DNA of 64,000 nt from NCBI GenBank assembly GCA_003349915.1, contig QFXE01000017.1, forward strand, positions 39,268-103,267. The letters are read 5' to 3'. The notes beneath the pieces were generated by a model that searched no databases, was not told the DNA's origin, and saw nothing but the letters and a program-made list of their open reading frames with translations. The first letter of the stretch is position 1; each line of letters begins with the position of its first letter. This document shows positions 44,460 through 54,374 of the stretch, piece by piece. The position numbers and the translations under genes were made by a program. Source of the DNA: an endosymbiont of Escarpia spicata. GTDB taxonomy: Bacteria; Pseudomonadota; Gammaproteobacteria; Chromatiales; Chromatiaceae.

Positions 44460-47132
44460 ATGAAAACAACAACCTGGAAAACAGCGAGTGTCGAAAAGCC
44501 CAATAAGCCCGACAGGGTCGAAAATGCCGAGCGGGTACGAGTGTCGGCACAAGCCAGTGGAAAGCAGGCATGGCGCCGTTGGGGTCCCTATCTCAGTGAG
44601 CGTCAGTGGGGCACGGTGCGTGAAGACTATAGCCCCCGCGGCAAGGCATGGGAGTACTTCACCCACGACCAGGCACGTAGCCGTGCCTACCGTTGGGGCG
44701 AGGACGGCATTGCCGGGTTTAGCGATGAAAAACAACGACTCTGCCTTTCGCTCGCCCTCTGGAACGGCCAGGACCCAATCCTCAAGGAGCGGCTGTTCGG
44801 TTTGACCAACAGTGAAGGCAACCACGGAGAGGACGTCAAGGAACTCTATTACTATTTGGATGCCGCACCGAGCCACGCCTACCTTAAGATGCTCTACAAA
44901 TACCCCCAGCGTGCTTTCCCTTATGCTGATCTGGTGGAAGAGAATCACCGTCGCGGCAGGGATCAACCCGAGTACGAGCTGCTTGATACCGGCATCTTCG
45001 ATGAAAACCGCTACTTTGATGTCTTCGTCGAATATGCCAAGGCAGATGTGGACGACATCCTGATGCGAATCACGGTGTTTAATCGTGGCAACAGAGATGC
45101 CCCCCTCTACCTGTTGCCCCAACTCTGCTTCCGCAACACCTGGGCCTGGGGCCAGGATCCAATCCGCCCGACGCTCTCCGCCACCGAGCGTGGCTGCATT
45201 GCGATACACCACGAGAAGCTGGGCGACTACCATTGTTATCTGGACGGCGGCCCCGAGTTGCTCTTTTGCAACAACGATACTCATGTAAAACCGTTGCGGG
45301 AAATGGAGGCCACCGGCTACTTCAAGGATGCCTTCCACGACTATGTCATCAATGGCGACCACACTGCTATCAACCCGCGGCAGAACGGCACCAAGGCGGC
45401 GGGGCTCTACCACTTTGATGTCCCTGCCCTCGATCAGGTGCAGGTGCGTGTCCGGCTGAAAAAAGGGCGGGATCAGCGCCCTTTTGACCGCTTCGATGCA
45501 ATATTTAAATTACGCACTGAAGAGACCGATGCCTTCTACGCTGATCTACAGAAGAGCCTGCCGGATGACGAAGCCCGGCTGATTCAACGCCAGGCCTTTG
45601 CGGGGATGATCTGGAGCAAGCAATTCTACTACTACGACATCCCGCAGTGGCTTGACGGCGATCCGGGCCAGTCAGCTCCGCCGGAGGAACGCCGTCATGG
45701 TCGCAACAGTGACTGGCGTCACCTCAACAACGCCGACATCATCTCCATGCCGGACAAGTGGGAGTACCCCTGGTACGCAGTCTGGGATCTGGCCTTTCAC
45801 TGCATCACTCTCGCAATGGTCGACCCGGACTTTGCCAAGCGCCAGCTGTTGCTGATGACACGGGTCTGGTACATGCACCCCAACGGGCAGATCCCCGCCT
45901 ATGAGTGGGGCTTCGATGACGTCAATCCTCCGGTTCATGCCTGGGCGGTGTGGGAGGTTTATCGCACCGAACGCGAAACCACAGGAAAGGGAGACCTCGA
46001 TTTTCTCGAACGGGAACTGCACAAGCTGATCCTCAACTTTACCTGGTGGGTCAATCGCAAGGATGCAGACGGCAACAGCATCTTCCAGGGTGGCTTTCTC
46101 GGCTTGGACAACATTGGGGTATTCGACCGCAGTTCTCCATTGCCCACCGGCGGTCATATCAACCAGGCAGACGGCACCAGCTGGATGGCCATGTACTGTC
46201 TCAACCTGATGCGTATCGCGCTGGAACTGGCACAGACCAACCACACTTACGAGGACATCGCCACCAAGTTTTTCGAACACTTCCTCTATATCGCCGCAGC
46301 GATGAACAATATCGGCGATCAGGGCATTGGCCTATGGGACGAGGAGGATCAATTCTATTACGACGTGTTGCGCTTTCCCGATGGAAAGCTGAAGCCGATG
46401 AAAATCCGCTCGATGGTGGGACTGATACCGCTTTTCGCGGTAGAGATTCTGGAACCCGAACTTATCAACCGGCTGCCCGACTTCAAACGCCGCTTGAAGT
46501 GGTTTCTCAACTACCGTCCCGACCTGGCAGCCCTTGTCTCCCATTGGGAAGAACCTGGCCGGGGCAATCGCAGGCTACTCTCTCTGTTGCGCGGCCATCG
46601 CATGAAATGTCTGCTTCGGCGCATGCTGGACGAGACAGAATTCCTCTCCGATTACGGTGTGCGCTCACTATCCCGCGCGCACCAGGATGCCCCATATATT
46701 TTCGACTTCATGAACAACTCCCTGTCAGTCTCCTATCGTCCAGGCGAGTCGGATTCGAATGCGTTTGGTGGCAATTCCAACTGGCGCGGTCCCATCTGGT
46801 TCCCGGTTAATTATCTGCTGATCGTCTCGCTGCGTCGCTTCGCCACCTTTTATGGCGACGAATTCAAGATCGAGTGTCCCACCGGCTCGGGAGAATACCT
46901 CTCGATCGATAAGGTGGCCGATGAATTGGCGATGCGCCTGACCCGGCTTTTTCGTCGCGACGAACAGGGACGAAGAGCGATATTTGGTGACAACACCAAA
47001 CTACAAGACGATCCCCACTTTCGCGATCACCTGTTGTTTCACGAGTATTTCCACGGTGACAACGGCCGCGGGATCGGCGCTTCTCACCAGACCGGCTGGA
47101 CTGGATTGGTAGCGTCACTTCTGGGTTCGTAA
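44460..47132 (+). CDS. Glucosidase, glycoside hydrolase family 63-like
   Basis: 890 residues, soluble, no signal peptide. Blocks such as KQFYYYDIPQWLDGD, DKWEYPWYAVWDLAFHCI and GQIPAYEWGFDDVNPPVHAW, and later FGGNSNWRGPIWFPVNYLL, are those of the bacterial GH63 (processing alpha-glucosidase-like) enzymes, with an (alpha/alpha)6 barrel. Likely acid residues sit in the WEYPW-D and EWGFDD segments. It probably acts on intracellular alpha-glucosides such as glucosylglycerate or mannosylglycerate-type solutes; that is inference. GAGGAAGG precedes the ATG. Confidence 0.85.
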   Translation: MKTTTWKTASVEKPNKPDRVENAERVRVSAQASGKQAWRRWGPYLSERQWGTVREDYSPRGKAWEYFTHDQARSRAYRWGEDGIAGFSDEKQRLCLSLALWNGQDPILKERLFGLTNSEGNHGEDVKELYYYLDAAPSHAYLKMLYKYPQRAFPYADLVEENHRRGRDQPEYELLDTGIFDENRYFDVFVEYAKADVDDILMRITVFNRGNRDAPLYLLPQLCFRNTWAWGQDPIRPTLSATERGCIAIHHEKLGDYHCYLDGGPELLFCNNDTHVKPLREMEATGYFKDAFHDYVINGDHTAINPRQNGTKAAGLYHFDVPALDQVQVRVRLKKGRDQRPFDRFDAIFKLRTEETDAFYADLQKSLPDDEARLIQRQAFAGMIWSKQFYYYDIPQWLDGDPGQSAPPEERRHGRNSDWRHLNNADIISMPDKWEYPWYAVWDLAFHCITLAMVDPDFAKRQLLLMTRVWYMHPNGQIPAYEWGFDDVNPPVHAWAVWEVYRTERETTGKGDLDFLERELHKLILNFTWWVNRKDADGNSIFQGGFLGLDNIGVFDRSSPLPTGGHINQADGTSWMAMYCLNLMRIALELAQTNHTYEDIATKFFEHFLYIAAAMNNIGDQGIGLWDEEDQFYYDVLRFPDGKLKPMKIRSMVGLIPLFAVEILEPELINRLPDFKRRLKWFLNYRPDLAALVSHWEEPGRGNRRLLSLLRGHRMKCLLRRMLDETEFLSDYGVRSLSRAHQDAPYIFDFMNNSLSVSYRPGESDSNAFGGNSNWRGPIWFPVNYLLIVSLRRFATFYGDEFKIECPTGSGEYLSIDKVADELAMRLTRLFRRDEQGRRAIFGDNTKLQDDPHFRDHLLFHEYFHGDNGRGIGASHQTGWTGLVASLLGS

Positions 47133-47159
47133 AACAAATTATTAGGGCCTGTTAATACT

Positions 47160-48842
47160 ATGCATTCAACGTTCATCAAGACCTTGTCGGCCACACTGAT
47201 TACGGTCGCAATCATCTACCCTTTCTGGCCAGCCACTGTGTGGGTATTGGTTTTCATCGCCCCTTTCACTGCACTGGGATTTTACGACATGTTCCAGAAG
47301 CGGCACTCCATTCGCCGAAACTTCCCTCTGTTTGGGCGCGGCCGGTGGATCATGGAGGAGATCCGGCCTTTTATTCGTCAGTATTTCGTGGAGTCAGACA
47401 CCGACGGCGCACCCATCAACCGGATGTTCAGGAACATTGTGTACCAACGCGCCAAAGGGGCATTGGAGACTGTGCCTTTCGGTACGCGGGTCGATACCTA
47501 CCGTACCGGTTATGAATGGATCGGGCACTCACTCTCCGCGATAGACGTATCAGATGTCAACGAGGATTTACGGGTCAATGTCGGCGGACCGGATTGCAGG
47601 CAGCCATACTCGGCCAGCATCTTCAATATCTCCGCCATGAGTTTTGGCGCATTAAGCCAGAATGCCATTCTGGCACTCAACAAGGGTGCAAAATCAGGCG
47701 GATTCGCGCACAACACCGGTGAAGGCGGGGTCAGCCCATACCACCTGGAACATGGTGGCGATCTGATCTGGCAGATTGGAACCGGCTACTTCGGCTGTCG
47801 TGACCGGAACGGCAAATTTTCCCCGGATCTATTCAAAGAGAAGGTTTCCCTCGAAAGCGTCAAAATGATCGAGATCAAGCTCTCTCAAGGCGCCAAACCC
47901 GGCCATGGCGGGATCCTGCCTGCGGAAAAAAACACCCCTGAAATCTCCAGGATACGTGGTGTGGAACCCTATACACAGGTCAACTCACCCGCCACCCATA
48001 CCGCATTCGATTCACCCCTGGGATTGGTGCAATTCATAGCTCAACTGCGTGAACTCTCCGACGGCAAGCCGGTCGGTTTCAAGCTCTCGATTGGACGCAA
48101 GAGCGAATTCGTCGCCATCTGCAAGGCGATGCACGAAAGCGGCATTCTCGCAGACTTCATTACTGTTGATGGCGGTGAAGGTGGTACCGGCGCCGCCCCG
48201 CTTGAGTACACAAACTCCATCGGCATGCCGTTGCGTGAAGCCATTACCTTTGTTGCCGACTGCCTGACCGGTTTCGGCCTGAAACAGCATATAAAGATCA
48301 TTGCATCCGGCAAGATCATTACCGGATTCCATCTGGTAAAAAACATGGCGCTCGGCGCCGATATCTGCAATAGCGCCCGAGGCATGATGCTCGCAGTTGG
48401 CTGCGTACACTCCCTCATCTGCAACAGCAACCGATGTCCCTCCGGGGTTGCCACGCAGGATCCACGACTCTTCAACGGACTGGTTGTACCGGACAAGGCA
48501 GCGCGTGTTGCCCACTATCATGCAAAGACGGTGCATGCGACTGCAGAGATCATCGCATCAACGGGCATCTGCCACACCTCTGAGTTGAATCGCACCCATA
48601 TCTATCGTCGTATCAGTCAGTATGAAATCAAACGATATGACCAGATCTTCCCCTATCTGCCCTCAAACTGTCTGTTGGATGGGTCAATACCTGACTTATT
48701 CAAGCTCATTATGCAGGAGGCGAGCTCCGATATTTTCGCTCCTCATAACTGCCTGACGCGTATTGACAACGAGTGCAGAGAGATTGATATGCCGGAGGAA
48801 ATGGCTGTCGCTGAAAAGACGACTACTACAGAGGATCGATAA
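47160..48842 (+). CDS. FMN-binding glutamate synthase-like protein
   Basis: 560 residues. The N-terminus has two hydrophobic segments (about 5-40), then the glutamate synthase central/FMN domain: FNISAMSFGALSQNAILALN, NTGEGGVSPYHLEHGGDLIW, VEPYTQVNSPATH and FITVDGGEGGTGAAPLEY. The 3Fe-4S cysteines expected for GltB-like proteins are seen as CVHSLICNSNRCPSGVA. There is no amidotransferase domain. Such single-domain proteins are membrane-linked and their reaction is unsettled. It follows the GH63 gene by 27 bases. Confidence 0.88.
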   Translation: MHSTFIKTLSATLITVAIIYPFWPATVWVLVFIAPFTALGFYDMFQKRHSIRRNFPLFGRGRWIMEEIRPFIRQYFVESDTDGAPINRMFRNIVYQRAKGALETVPFGTRVDTYRTGYEWIGHSLSAIDVSDVNEDLRVNVGGPDCRQPYSASIFNISAMSFGALSQNAILALNKGAKSGGFAHNTGEGGVSPYHLEHGGDLIWQIGTGYFGCRDRNGKFSPDLFKEKVSLESVKMIEIKLSQGAKPGHGGILPAEKNTPEISRIRGVEPYTQVNSPATHTAFDSPLGLVQFIAQLRELSDGKPVGFKLSIGRKSEFVAICKAMHESGILADFITVDGGEGGTGAAPLEYTNSIGMPLREAITFVADCLTGFGLKQHIKIIASGKIITGFHLVKNMALGADICNSARGMMLAVGCVHSLICNSNRCPSGVATQDPRLFNGLVVPDKAARVAHYHAKTVHATAEIIASTGICHTSELNRTHIYRRISQYEIKRYDQIFPYLPSNCLLDGSIPDLFKLIMQEASSDIFAPHNCLTRIDNECREIDMPEEMAVAEKTTTTEDR

Positions 48843-48900
48843 AAGATCATCCCGCAATATTCACCTGGCATGGGCTGTGGCATCTCTATATGCGACGAAC

Positions 48901-48966
48901 GCAGGGTACACTGTGCGCACTATGATCGCTGTAACAGCTTCTTCTGGTGCGCACAGCGCACCCTAC
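48901..48966. repeat. REP-like element, family A copy 3
   Basis: Ends GCAGGGTACACTGTGCGCAC and GTGCGCACAGCGCACCCTAC with a centre ATGATCGCTGTAACAGC. Same layout as the copies at 27365 and 31676, with more drift on the left end. Between the glutamate-synthase-like gene and the caspase gene. Confidence 0.7.
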
Positions 48967-49125
48967 CAGATACTCATGGAATGAAATAAATTCAGCCCTT
49001 CATCTTTTCAGGATGGTTTGAACTCCAAAACTTGAGCTACAACCTGGTTCAGCAGCTTGCATTCATCGATACAGTATCCTAGCTTGTAAATATAGGTGGA
49101 AGAGAAAAACTGTAGGAGAATGACG

Positions 49126-50634
49126 ATGTTCAGAATTATTCGCCTTTTCTTGATGCTGCTTCTGATGGGTGTGCCGCTTTCTCTTTTGGCACTCGATTTC
49201 GAGGTAACAGCCCAGACCACCGACTGCTCCGGCGACATCGGATTCTCCTCTTTCGATTCCCGGGACCTCTATAAGATGCAATCGGCAGACTGCAGCGACC
49301 CGAATACCGGACAGAAGCTGCAGCAGGTGCTGCTGAAATCCAAATCTGGCCTGGTCACCTACGACGTCATCTGGGTCACTCAGGAGGAGGCCAGAAACAT
49401 CCTGCAGCAGATAAAGGAGATCAAGGCAGCCAAGATCAAACGTCTGACCCGCCCCGAGGTGGTAATCCAGAAAGAGACCGTGATCCGCCACGAACGCCCA
49501 GCTGCAGCAGTGCCCCCAGCCGCCACCCGTTCGGCCCCGTCGGTGCGTAGCGACCTGCCCGGACCGGCAATCAACATCATCGATCCGCCAATCGCCAACA
49601 CCCGCTCCATTACCAATGTCATCACACCATCCGATGCCGATAAGCGGATCGTAGTAGGCAAGATCAACTCACCCGCCGGTCTGATCTCCCTGACCATCAA
49701 CGGCCAGTCTCACAAAGTTGACGAACACGGCATCTTCAAGGCAGAGGTACCGGTAAGTCGTTCCAAAACACCGGTAACCATCATCGCCGTGGATAATCAG
49801 GGCAAACGGGGCACGGTGGAGTTCCGACTGCTGCCCGAACCTCTGCAGGAGCAACCCGATGCTGCCGCCGGTACGGACAGCGACCCTGACATCTTCGGCA
49901 CCTATCACGCCTTGATCATCGCCAATACCCGATACGATAAACTGGATGACCTCAGTACCCCGAAAAACGACGCGGACGCGATCGCCGACATCCTCAAACA
50001 GCGTTATGGATTCACTGTCACCCGCGTCTACGACGCCACCCGCTACGAGATTCTCTCCGCCCTGAACAAGGCCCGCCGGGAACTCACGGAAAAAGACAAC
50101 CTGCTGCTCTACTACGCCGGTCACGGAGAGTACGACAAGGCCAATAACCGGGGCCACTGGCTGCCGGTGGATGCGGAGACCGACAGCACTGCCAACTGGA
50201 TCTCCACCGTGGCGATCACTGACATCCTCAATGCCATGTCGGCGAAACATGTGCTGGTGGTGGCGGACTCCTGCTACTCCGGCGCCCTCACCCGGGCAGT
50301 CAACACCGAACTCGATCCCGGCATGTCGGAAGAGACCCGTATGAAATGGCTCAGGGTCATCGCCAAGACCCGCTCACGTTATGTGCTGACTTCGGGCGGC
50401 GTGAAACCGGTATTGGACGACGGCGGAAACGGTCACTCCATGTTTGCCAATGCACTCATCGATGTACTGAACGGGAGCAAAGGGGTGCTTGAGGGCTCCA
50501 AACTGTTCCGCGAAGTCAAGTCACGCGTGTCAGCCCGGGCAGAAGAGCTCAATGTCGATCAATCCCCTCAATACGCCCAGCTCAAGCGTACCGGCCACGA
50601 GTTTGGTGAATTTCTCCTGGTAGGTCAGCGTTGA
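49126..50634 (+). CDS. Secreted caspase-like (peptidase C14) protein
   Basis: 502 residues from the ATG at 49126, chosen for AGGAG seven bases upstream. A signal peptide (to about residue 22) is followed by a linker and a region of about 150 residues that includes Pro-rich text and a small beta domain (KINSPAGLISLTINGQSHKV). The caspase fold begins at TYHALIIANTRYDKLDDLST. The catalytic dyad is His333 in YYAGHGEYD and Cys383 in VVADSCYSGAL. It should be periplasmic. It leads a group with kinase, CsgG-like and PAAR genes, directly upstream of type VI secretion genes. Substrate unknown. Confidence 0.88.
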   Translation: MFRIIRLFLMLLLMGVPLSLLALDFEVTAQTTDCSGDIGFSSFDSRDLYKMQSADCSDPNTGQKLQQVLLKSKSGLVTYDVIWVTQEEARNILQQIKEIKAAKIKRLTRPEVVIQKETVIRHERPAAAVPPAATRSAPSVRSDLPGPAINIIDPPIANTRSITNVITPSDADKRIVVGKINSPAGLISLTINGQSHKVDEHGIFKAEVPVSRSKTPVTIIAVDNQGKRGTVEFRLLPEPLQEQPDAAAGTDSDPDIFGTYHALIIANTRYDKLDDLSTPKNDADAIADILKQRYGFTVTRVYDATRYEILSALNKARRELTEKDNLLLYYAGHGEYDKANNRGHWLPVDAETDSTANWISTVAITDILNAMSAKHVLVVADSCYSGALTRAVNTELDPGMSEETRMKWLRVIAKTRSRYVLTSGGVKPVLDDGGNGHSMFANALIDVLNGSKGVLEGSKLFREVKSRVSARAEELNVDQSPQYAQLKRTGHEFGEFLLVGQR

Positions 50635-50667
50635 TCCTGATCTGGTGTAACTGGAAGGCTTCACTCC

Positions 50668-52467
50668 ATGGATGAATTCAGAACGGCGCTGGACGACTTT
50701 TTCACCGGACAATTGGATCTGGAGGGGCTGTTGGGCAGGCTCGATGCCCAACTACTGCTGAACCCGGAAAGCCGGACAGAACTCACTGCACTGCTCGAAG
50801 AGTTGCAGCACAGCAACCGGATTCCGACACAGGTTGTCGCCAGTCTGCGTGGGCGCCTCGACCAATACGCGCAACCCGCCCAGGATGCTGCAGGAGGAGA
50901 AACGCGAATCCATTCAGACCTGGAGGCAGGCCGTCCGTCCCCCATTCCCGACGAAGCAACCCGTATCGCCGGAACCCCGACACCATCGCCCTCTCCCGCC
51001 GCTAAAACATGGGCTGCCCCTGCACCTCATCACGCTTCAGGCCGTGCCACTCACCCGCTGATAGGCGACACCCTTAACGGGCGTTTCGTGCTGGAGGATG
51101 AGATCGGCCGCGGCGGCATGGGCGTGGTCTACCTGGCAAAGGACCTGCGCAAGGAAGAGGCGCGGGACCGGGAGCCCTATGTCGCCATCAAGGTGCTGAA
51201 CGAGGCGGTGCAGCAGAATTCCGATGCCTTTATCGCCCTGCAGCGTGAAGCCAAGAAGGCTCAGCGCCTGGCCCATCCCAACGTGGCTACGGTCTACGAC
51301 TTCGACCGGGACGGCGACACGGTCTACATGACCATGGAACTGATGCAGGGTGAGTCGGTTGAACATCTGATCAAGCGAATCCGGCCCAGTGGGCTGCCCC
51401 TGGAGAAGGCCCTGCCAATCATCGAAGGGATGGCCCTCGGCTTGGCCTACGCCCATAAAAAGGACATCGTGCATGCTGATTTTAAGCCGGGAAACGCCTT
51501 TATCCTGCAGAATGGCGAGATCAAGGTACTCGACTTCGGTATCGCCCGCGCCTTCAAACCACCGGGGCAGAACTCCGGCGACGCCACCGTCTTCGATCCC
51601 GCAAAATGGGAGGCCCTCACTCCTGCCTACGCTAGTTGCGAGATGTTCGACCAGGCGGCCCCTGATCCGCGGGACGACATCTACGCCCTCGGCTGCGTCA
51701 GCTATGAACTGCTCACCGGACACCACCCCTTCGACAAGCTGCCGGCCAACCAGGCCCGTGGCCGAAAGTTAATACCCAAACCCATCCCTGGGATCAGCCG
51801 CCAAATGAACCAGGCTCTGATTCATTCCCTGGCCTTTGAACGCAGCGAGCGCACCCCGGATCTGGAGCAGTTTCTACAGGAGATGAAAGGGGGAAACGGT
51901 GCGAATCTCAAGTTGTGGGGATTGGCAATGGCTATCTCCTTGCTGCTGGCAGTAGTGGGCATTGGGATCTATCTCTTGATCGGCGAAGAGACAGACAAGC
52001 CGGAGGATTCACTCCTGCCGGTACCGGCGGTTGAACCACTGGTAAAAACGACCCCGATCCCGACGGTCCGACTGGAGCCATCAGAGCCGGATGAATTCGA
52101 AGAAACACCGGCTGTCGAAACCAAACCCGAACCTGAACCCAAGCCCGAAAAACTCGATGCCGAAACCCAGGCCAAGGTTGAGCGCATCCTGGAAGTCGCT
52201 GAACTTCACCGGATGATCGGTCGCCATCTGGAACCGAAAGGCAGCAATGCGGTAGAGGCCTATCGGGCAGTTCTCGACCTGGATCCTGAAAACCGAATAG
52301 CCATGGAAGGCCTCGATCAAGTAGCCAACCATTATGTGACTCAGGCCAGACAGGCCATGAAACAGGGAAATACTTCAGCGGCGCAAGTCCTGCTCGATCA
52401 GGGCCTTCAGGCAGCCCCCGAACACAGAGAACTTCAAGTCTTGAAAAAGCGGCTGCAATCTGAGTAA
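50668..52467 (+). CDS. Membrane Ser/Thr protein kinase with C-terminal helical domain
   Basis: 599 residues. A linker of about 135 residues precedes a Hanks-type kinase: glycine loop GRGGMGVVYLAKD at 147-159, VAIK lysine 175, catalytic HADFKPGN at 269-276 and DFG at 289-291. The usual HRD arginine is Ala270, so it is a non-RD kinase. A transmembrane helix lies at 415-438. The outer part is Pro/Glu-rich then TPR-like (YRAVLDLDPENRIAMEGL). PpkA-type kinases control type VI secretion post-translationally, and the neighbours support that role. It starts 33 bases after the caspase gene. Confidence 0.88.
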   Translation: MDEFRTALDDFFTGQLDLEGLLGRLDAQLLLNPESRTELTALLEELQHSNRIPTQVVASLRGRLDQYAQPAQDAAGGETRIHSDLEAGRPSPIPDEATRIAGTPTPSPSPAAKTWAAPAPHHASGRATHPLIGDTLNGRFVLEDEIGRGGMGVVYLAKDLRKEEARDREPYVAIKVLNEAVQQNSDAFIALQREAKKAQRLAHPNVATVYDFDRDGDTVYMTMELMQGESVEHLIKRIRPSGLPLEKALPIIEGMALGLAYAHKKDIVHADFKPGNAFILQNGEIKVLDFGIARAFKPPGQNSGDATVFDPAKWEALTPAYASCEMFDQAAPDPRDDIYALGCVSYELLTGHHPFDKLPANQARGRKLIPKPIPGISRQMNQALIHSLAFERSERTPDLEQFLQEMKGGNGANLKLWGLAMAISLLLAVVGIGIYLLIGEETDKPEDSLLPVPAVEPLVKTTPIPTVRLEPSEPDEFEETPAVETKPEPEPKPEKLDAETQAKVERILEVAELHRMIGRHLEPKGSNAVEAYRAVLDLDPENRIAMEGLDQVANHYVTQARQAMKQGNTSAAQVLLDQGLQAAPEHRELQVLKKRLQSE

Positions 52468-52596
52468 GCATATATATTTAATTCTCACAATAAGGCTATC
52501 AGCAGATACTTCAATCAGAGCGCCGATTTGATCTTATACTTCAGATTAAGGACAGAGATTTTCGCCTCACCCGCATTCATGGGAAGGAGCCAACAG

Positions 52597-53829
52597 ATGT
52601 TGAAACTCAAGCACGGGTTATGTCTGCTCACCGCCGCACTGACCTTGGGACTTGCCTCTCTGGCACAGGCGGACTACGTAGCCTATTCGATCATAAAAGA
52701 AGGTGGTGCCAAGCAGCCACTACCCGAATATATCGGCGACATTGATGTTAAATACCTGGTCAATCTTGAGTGGGGCGGATACAGCGGCAAGAAGACCCGT
52801 ATCGGCGTATTGCCGGTAGAAAACAACTCCTCCAGCCAGAGCGTCAGCGTCAGCGGCCCCAGTGGCACCTATACGTACAATGCTGCCACCAGCAGTGGCG
52901 GTGTTCCAGTCCAGGGTATCGAGGCGATGCTGACGGACGTCATGCACAAGACCAAGCGTTTTCGCCTGGTGGAGCGCAAGGTGCTGGACCAGACCCTGAA
53001 AGAGCAGGATCTTGGAGCCACCGGCCGTATTGCCAAACCTTCTGCCGCCAAGATCGGCAAAATTCTCGGCGCTCAATACCTGTTTCAGGCAGTGATCACC
53101 CATTATGAGGCAGGGGTGGAAGAGAAAGGTGGCGGCCTCGGTGGTTTGATAGGCGGCAGTGCCGGCGCTCTGCTGGGGGCACTCTCGGTGAAGGAATCGA
53201 AGGCCGTGCTGGGCATGAATTTCCGCCTGATCAACTCAGAAACCAGCGAGATCATCTACACCGATCAGGTCGAGGCAGAATTGAGTGAATCCGGGCTCAC
53301 CTTCGGCGGGGCAGGCATAACTGGCGGTGGCGGACTGGGAGGCTTCATGTCGAAATACGCCAAAACCCCCATCGGACAGGCTGTGATCTCCACCGTCAAT
53401 CGTGGGGTCTACGGCTTGGTCAAACAGACCGGCACCTCTCCTGCCAGCGGTTCGGTAATCAAGGTCAAGGGCAACAAGATCTACCTCAATCTGGGCCAGG
53501 ATACAGTGGAACCTGGAGAGAGCCTGGACCTGATGCGCATGGGTGAACAGCTGATCGATCCGGAGACGGGCATCTCCCTGGGTGGGGAAGAAGAACTGGT
53601 CGGCTCGGTCAAGGTCACTGCAGCGAAGGAAAAATACTCCATTGCCAAACCGGCGGGACGCCTCAAGGCATCGCGCATCAAACGTGGCGACAAGATAGTC
53701 TCCCAACGTGCCCCAGAACCGATGAAGTTCGCCACTTCCTGGAAACCACCAAAGGAGAAAAGCGGGTTCTTCGGTGGAGACAGTAAGAAGGAAACCAGCA
53801 GTCCATTCAGAGACGATTCGCTCTTTTAA
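52597..53829 (+). CDS. CsgG-family secreted protein
   Basis: 410 residues from the ATG at 52597, which has GGAAGGAG eight bases upstream; the longer frame lacks a ribosome site. The signal peptide ends in ASLAQA with no lipobox cysteine. The CsgG/HfaB-type domain follows: TRIGVLPVENNSS, RFRLVERKVLDQTLKEQDL and AAKIGKILGAQYLFQAVIT. A Gly-rich stretch (about 190-280) and a basic SH3-like C-terminal part end the protein. CsgG proteins form outer-membrane pores or periplasmic scaffolds. It lies 129 bases after the kinase gene and before the PAAR gene. Confidence 0.82.
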   Translation: MLKLKHGLCLLTAALTLGLASLAQADYVAYSIIKEGGAKQPLPEYIGDIDVKYLVNLEWGGYSGKKTRIGVLPVENNSSSQSVSVSGPSGTYTYNAATSSGGVPVQGIEAMLTDVMHKTKRFRLVERKVLDQTLKEQDLGATGRIAKPSAAKIGKILGAQYLFQAVITHYEAGVEEKGGGLGGLIGGSAGALLGALSVKESKAVLGMNFRLINSETSEIIYTDQVEAELSESGLTFGGAGITGGGGLGGFMSKYAKTPIGQAVISTVNRGVYGLVKQTGTSPASGSVIKVKGNKIYLNLGQDTVEPGESLDLMRMGEQLIDPETGISLGGEEELVGSVKVTAAKEKYSIAKPAGRLKASRIKRGDKIVSQRAPEPMKFATSWKPPKEKSGFFGGDSKKETSSPFRDDSLF

Positions 53830-53872
53830 CAAGAGCCATAATGATCCCCGGATGGGGCATTAAATCGCAGGA

Positions 53873-53927
53873 GCGGCGCCTCGCCACGATGGCGCCGTAG
53901 ATGGATAAACCGCGGCGAGGGCGCCGC
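53873..53927. repeat. REP-like GC-rich palindrome between CsgG and PAAR genes
   Basis: Arms GCGGCGCCTCGCC (53873-53885) and GGCGAGGGCGCCGC (53914-53927) are reverse complements but for one extra G. It resembles the element inserted in the coding sequence at 5357-5430. Confidence 0.65.
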
Positions 53928-53977
53928 TACTACGAAGACCTTGCAGCAAGCTGCACTGACACAGGACGCTATACAAT

Positions 53978-54361
53978 ATGGGTACACCAGCAGCAAGACT
54001 AGGTGACCAGGTCATCCAACAGGCCCCCCATTGTCACGCCCCGATTCACCCACCGGCACCGGTCCCCACACCGGTGCCTCATCCGCCTCTGCCTCTGGCA
54101 ATTATCAAAGGCGAACCGACGGTACTGATCGGAGGCCAACCCGCAGCCCGGGTTACCGACCAGACTGCCCCCTGCGCCCTCCCCGGCTGCGTCCCCAACG
54201 GACCCGGCATGGTTGCGATGGGTTCTTTTACCGTGCTGATCGGTAACCTGCCTGCGGCACGCATGGGAGACATGACCGCTCATCCAGGTTGCGTGGCACC
54301 CATCCCCAGCCCGGTGGGAAAGATTCTTCCGCCCTGTTGTCCCACTGTCCTAGTCGGCTGA
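53978..54361 (+). CDS. PAAR-domain protein (type VI secretion tip)
   Basis: 127 residues. The PAAR pattern is clear: MGTPAARLGDQV, a Pro/His-rich loop, GEPTVLIGGQPAARVTDQT, GSFTVLIGNLPAARMGDMT and the C-terminal CCPTVLVG. PAAR proteins cap the VgrG spike and carry effectors. This one has no extension, so an effector would bind separately. There is no VgrG gene in the window. It is followed within 13 bases by the methyltransferase frame. Confidence 0.93.
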   Translation: MGTPAARLGDQVIQQAPHCHAPIHPPAPVPTPVPHPPLPLAIIKGEPTVLIGGQPAARVTDQTAPCALPGCVPNGPGMVAMGSFTVLIGNLPAARMGDMTAHPGCVAPIPSPVGKILPPCCPTVLVG

Positions 54362-54374
54362 GGCGGATCCCCCA

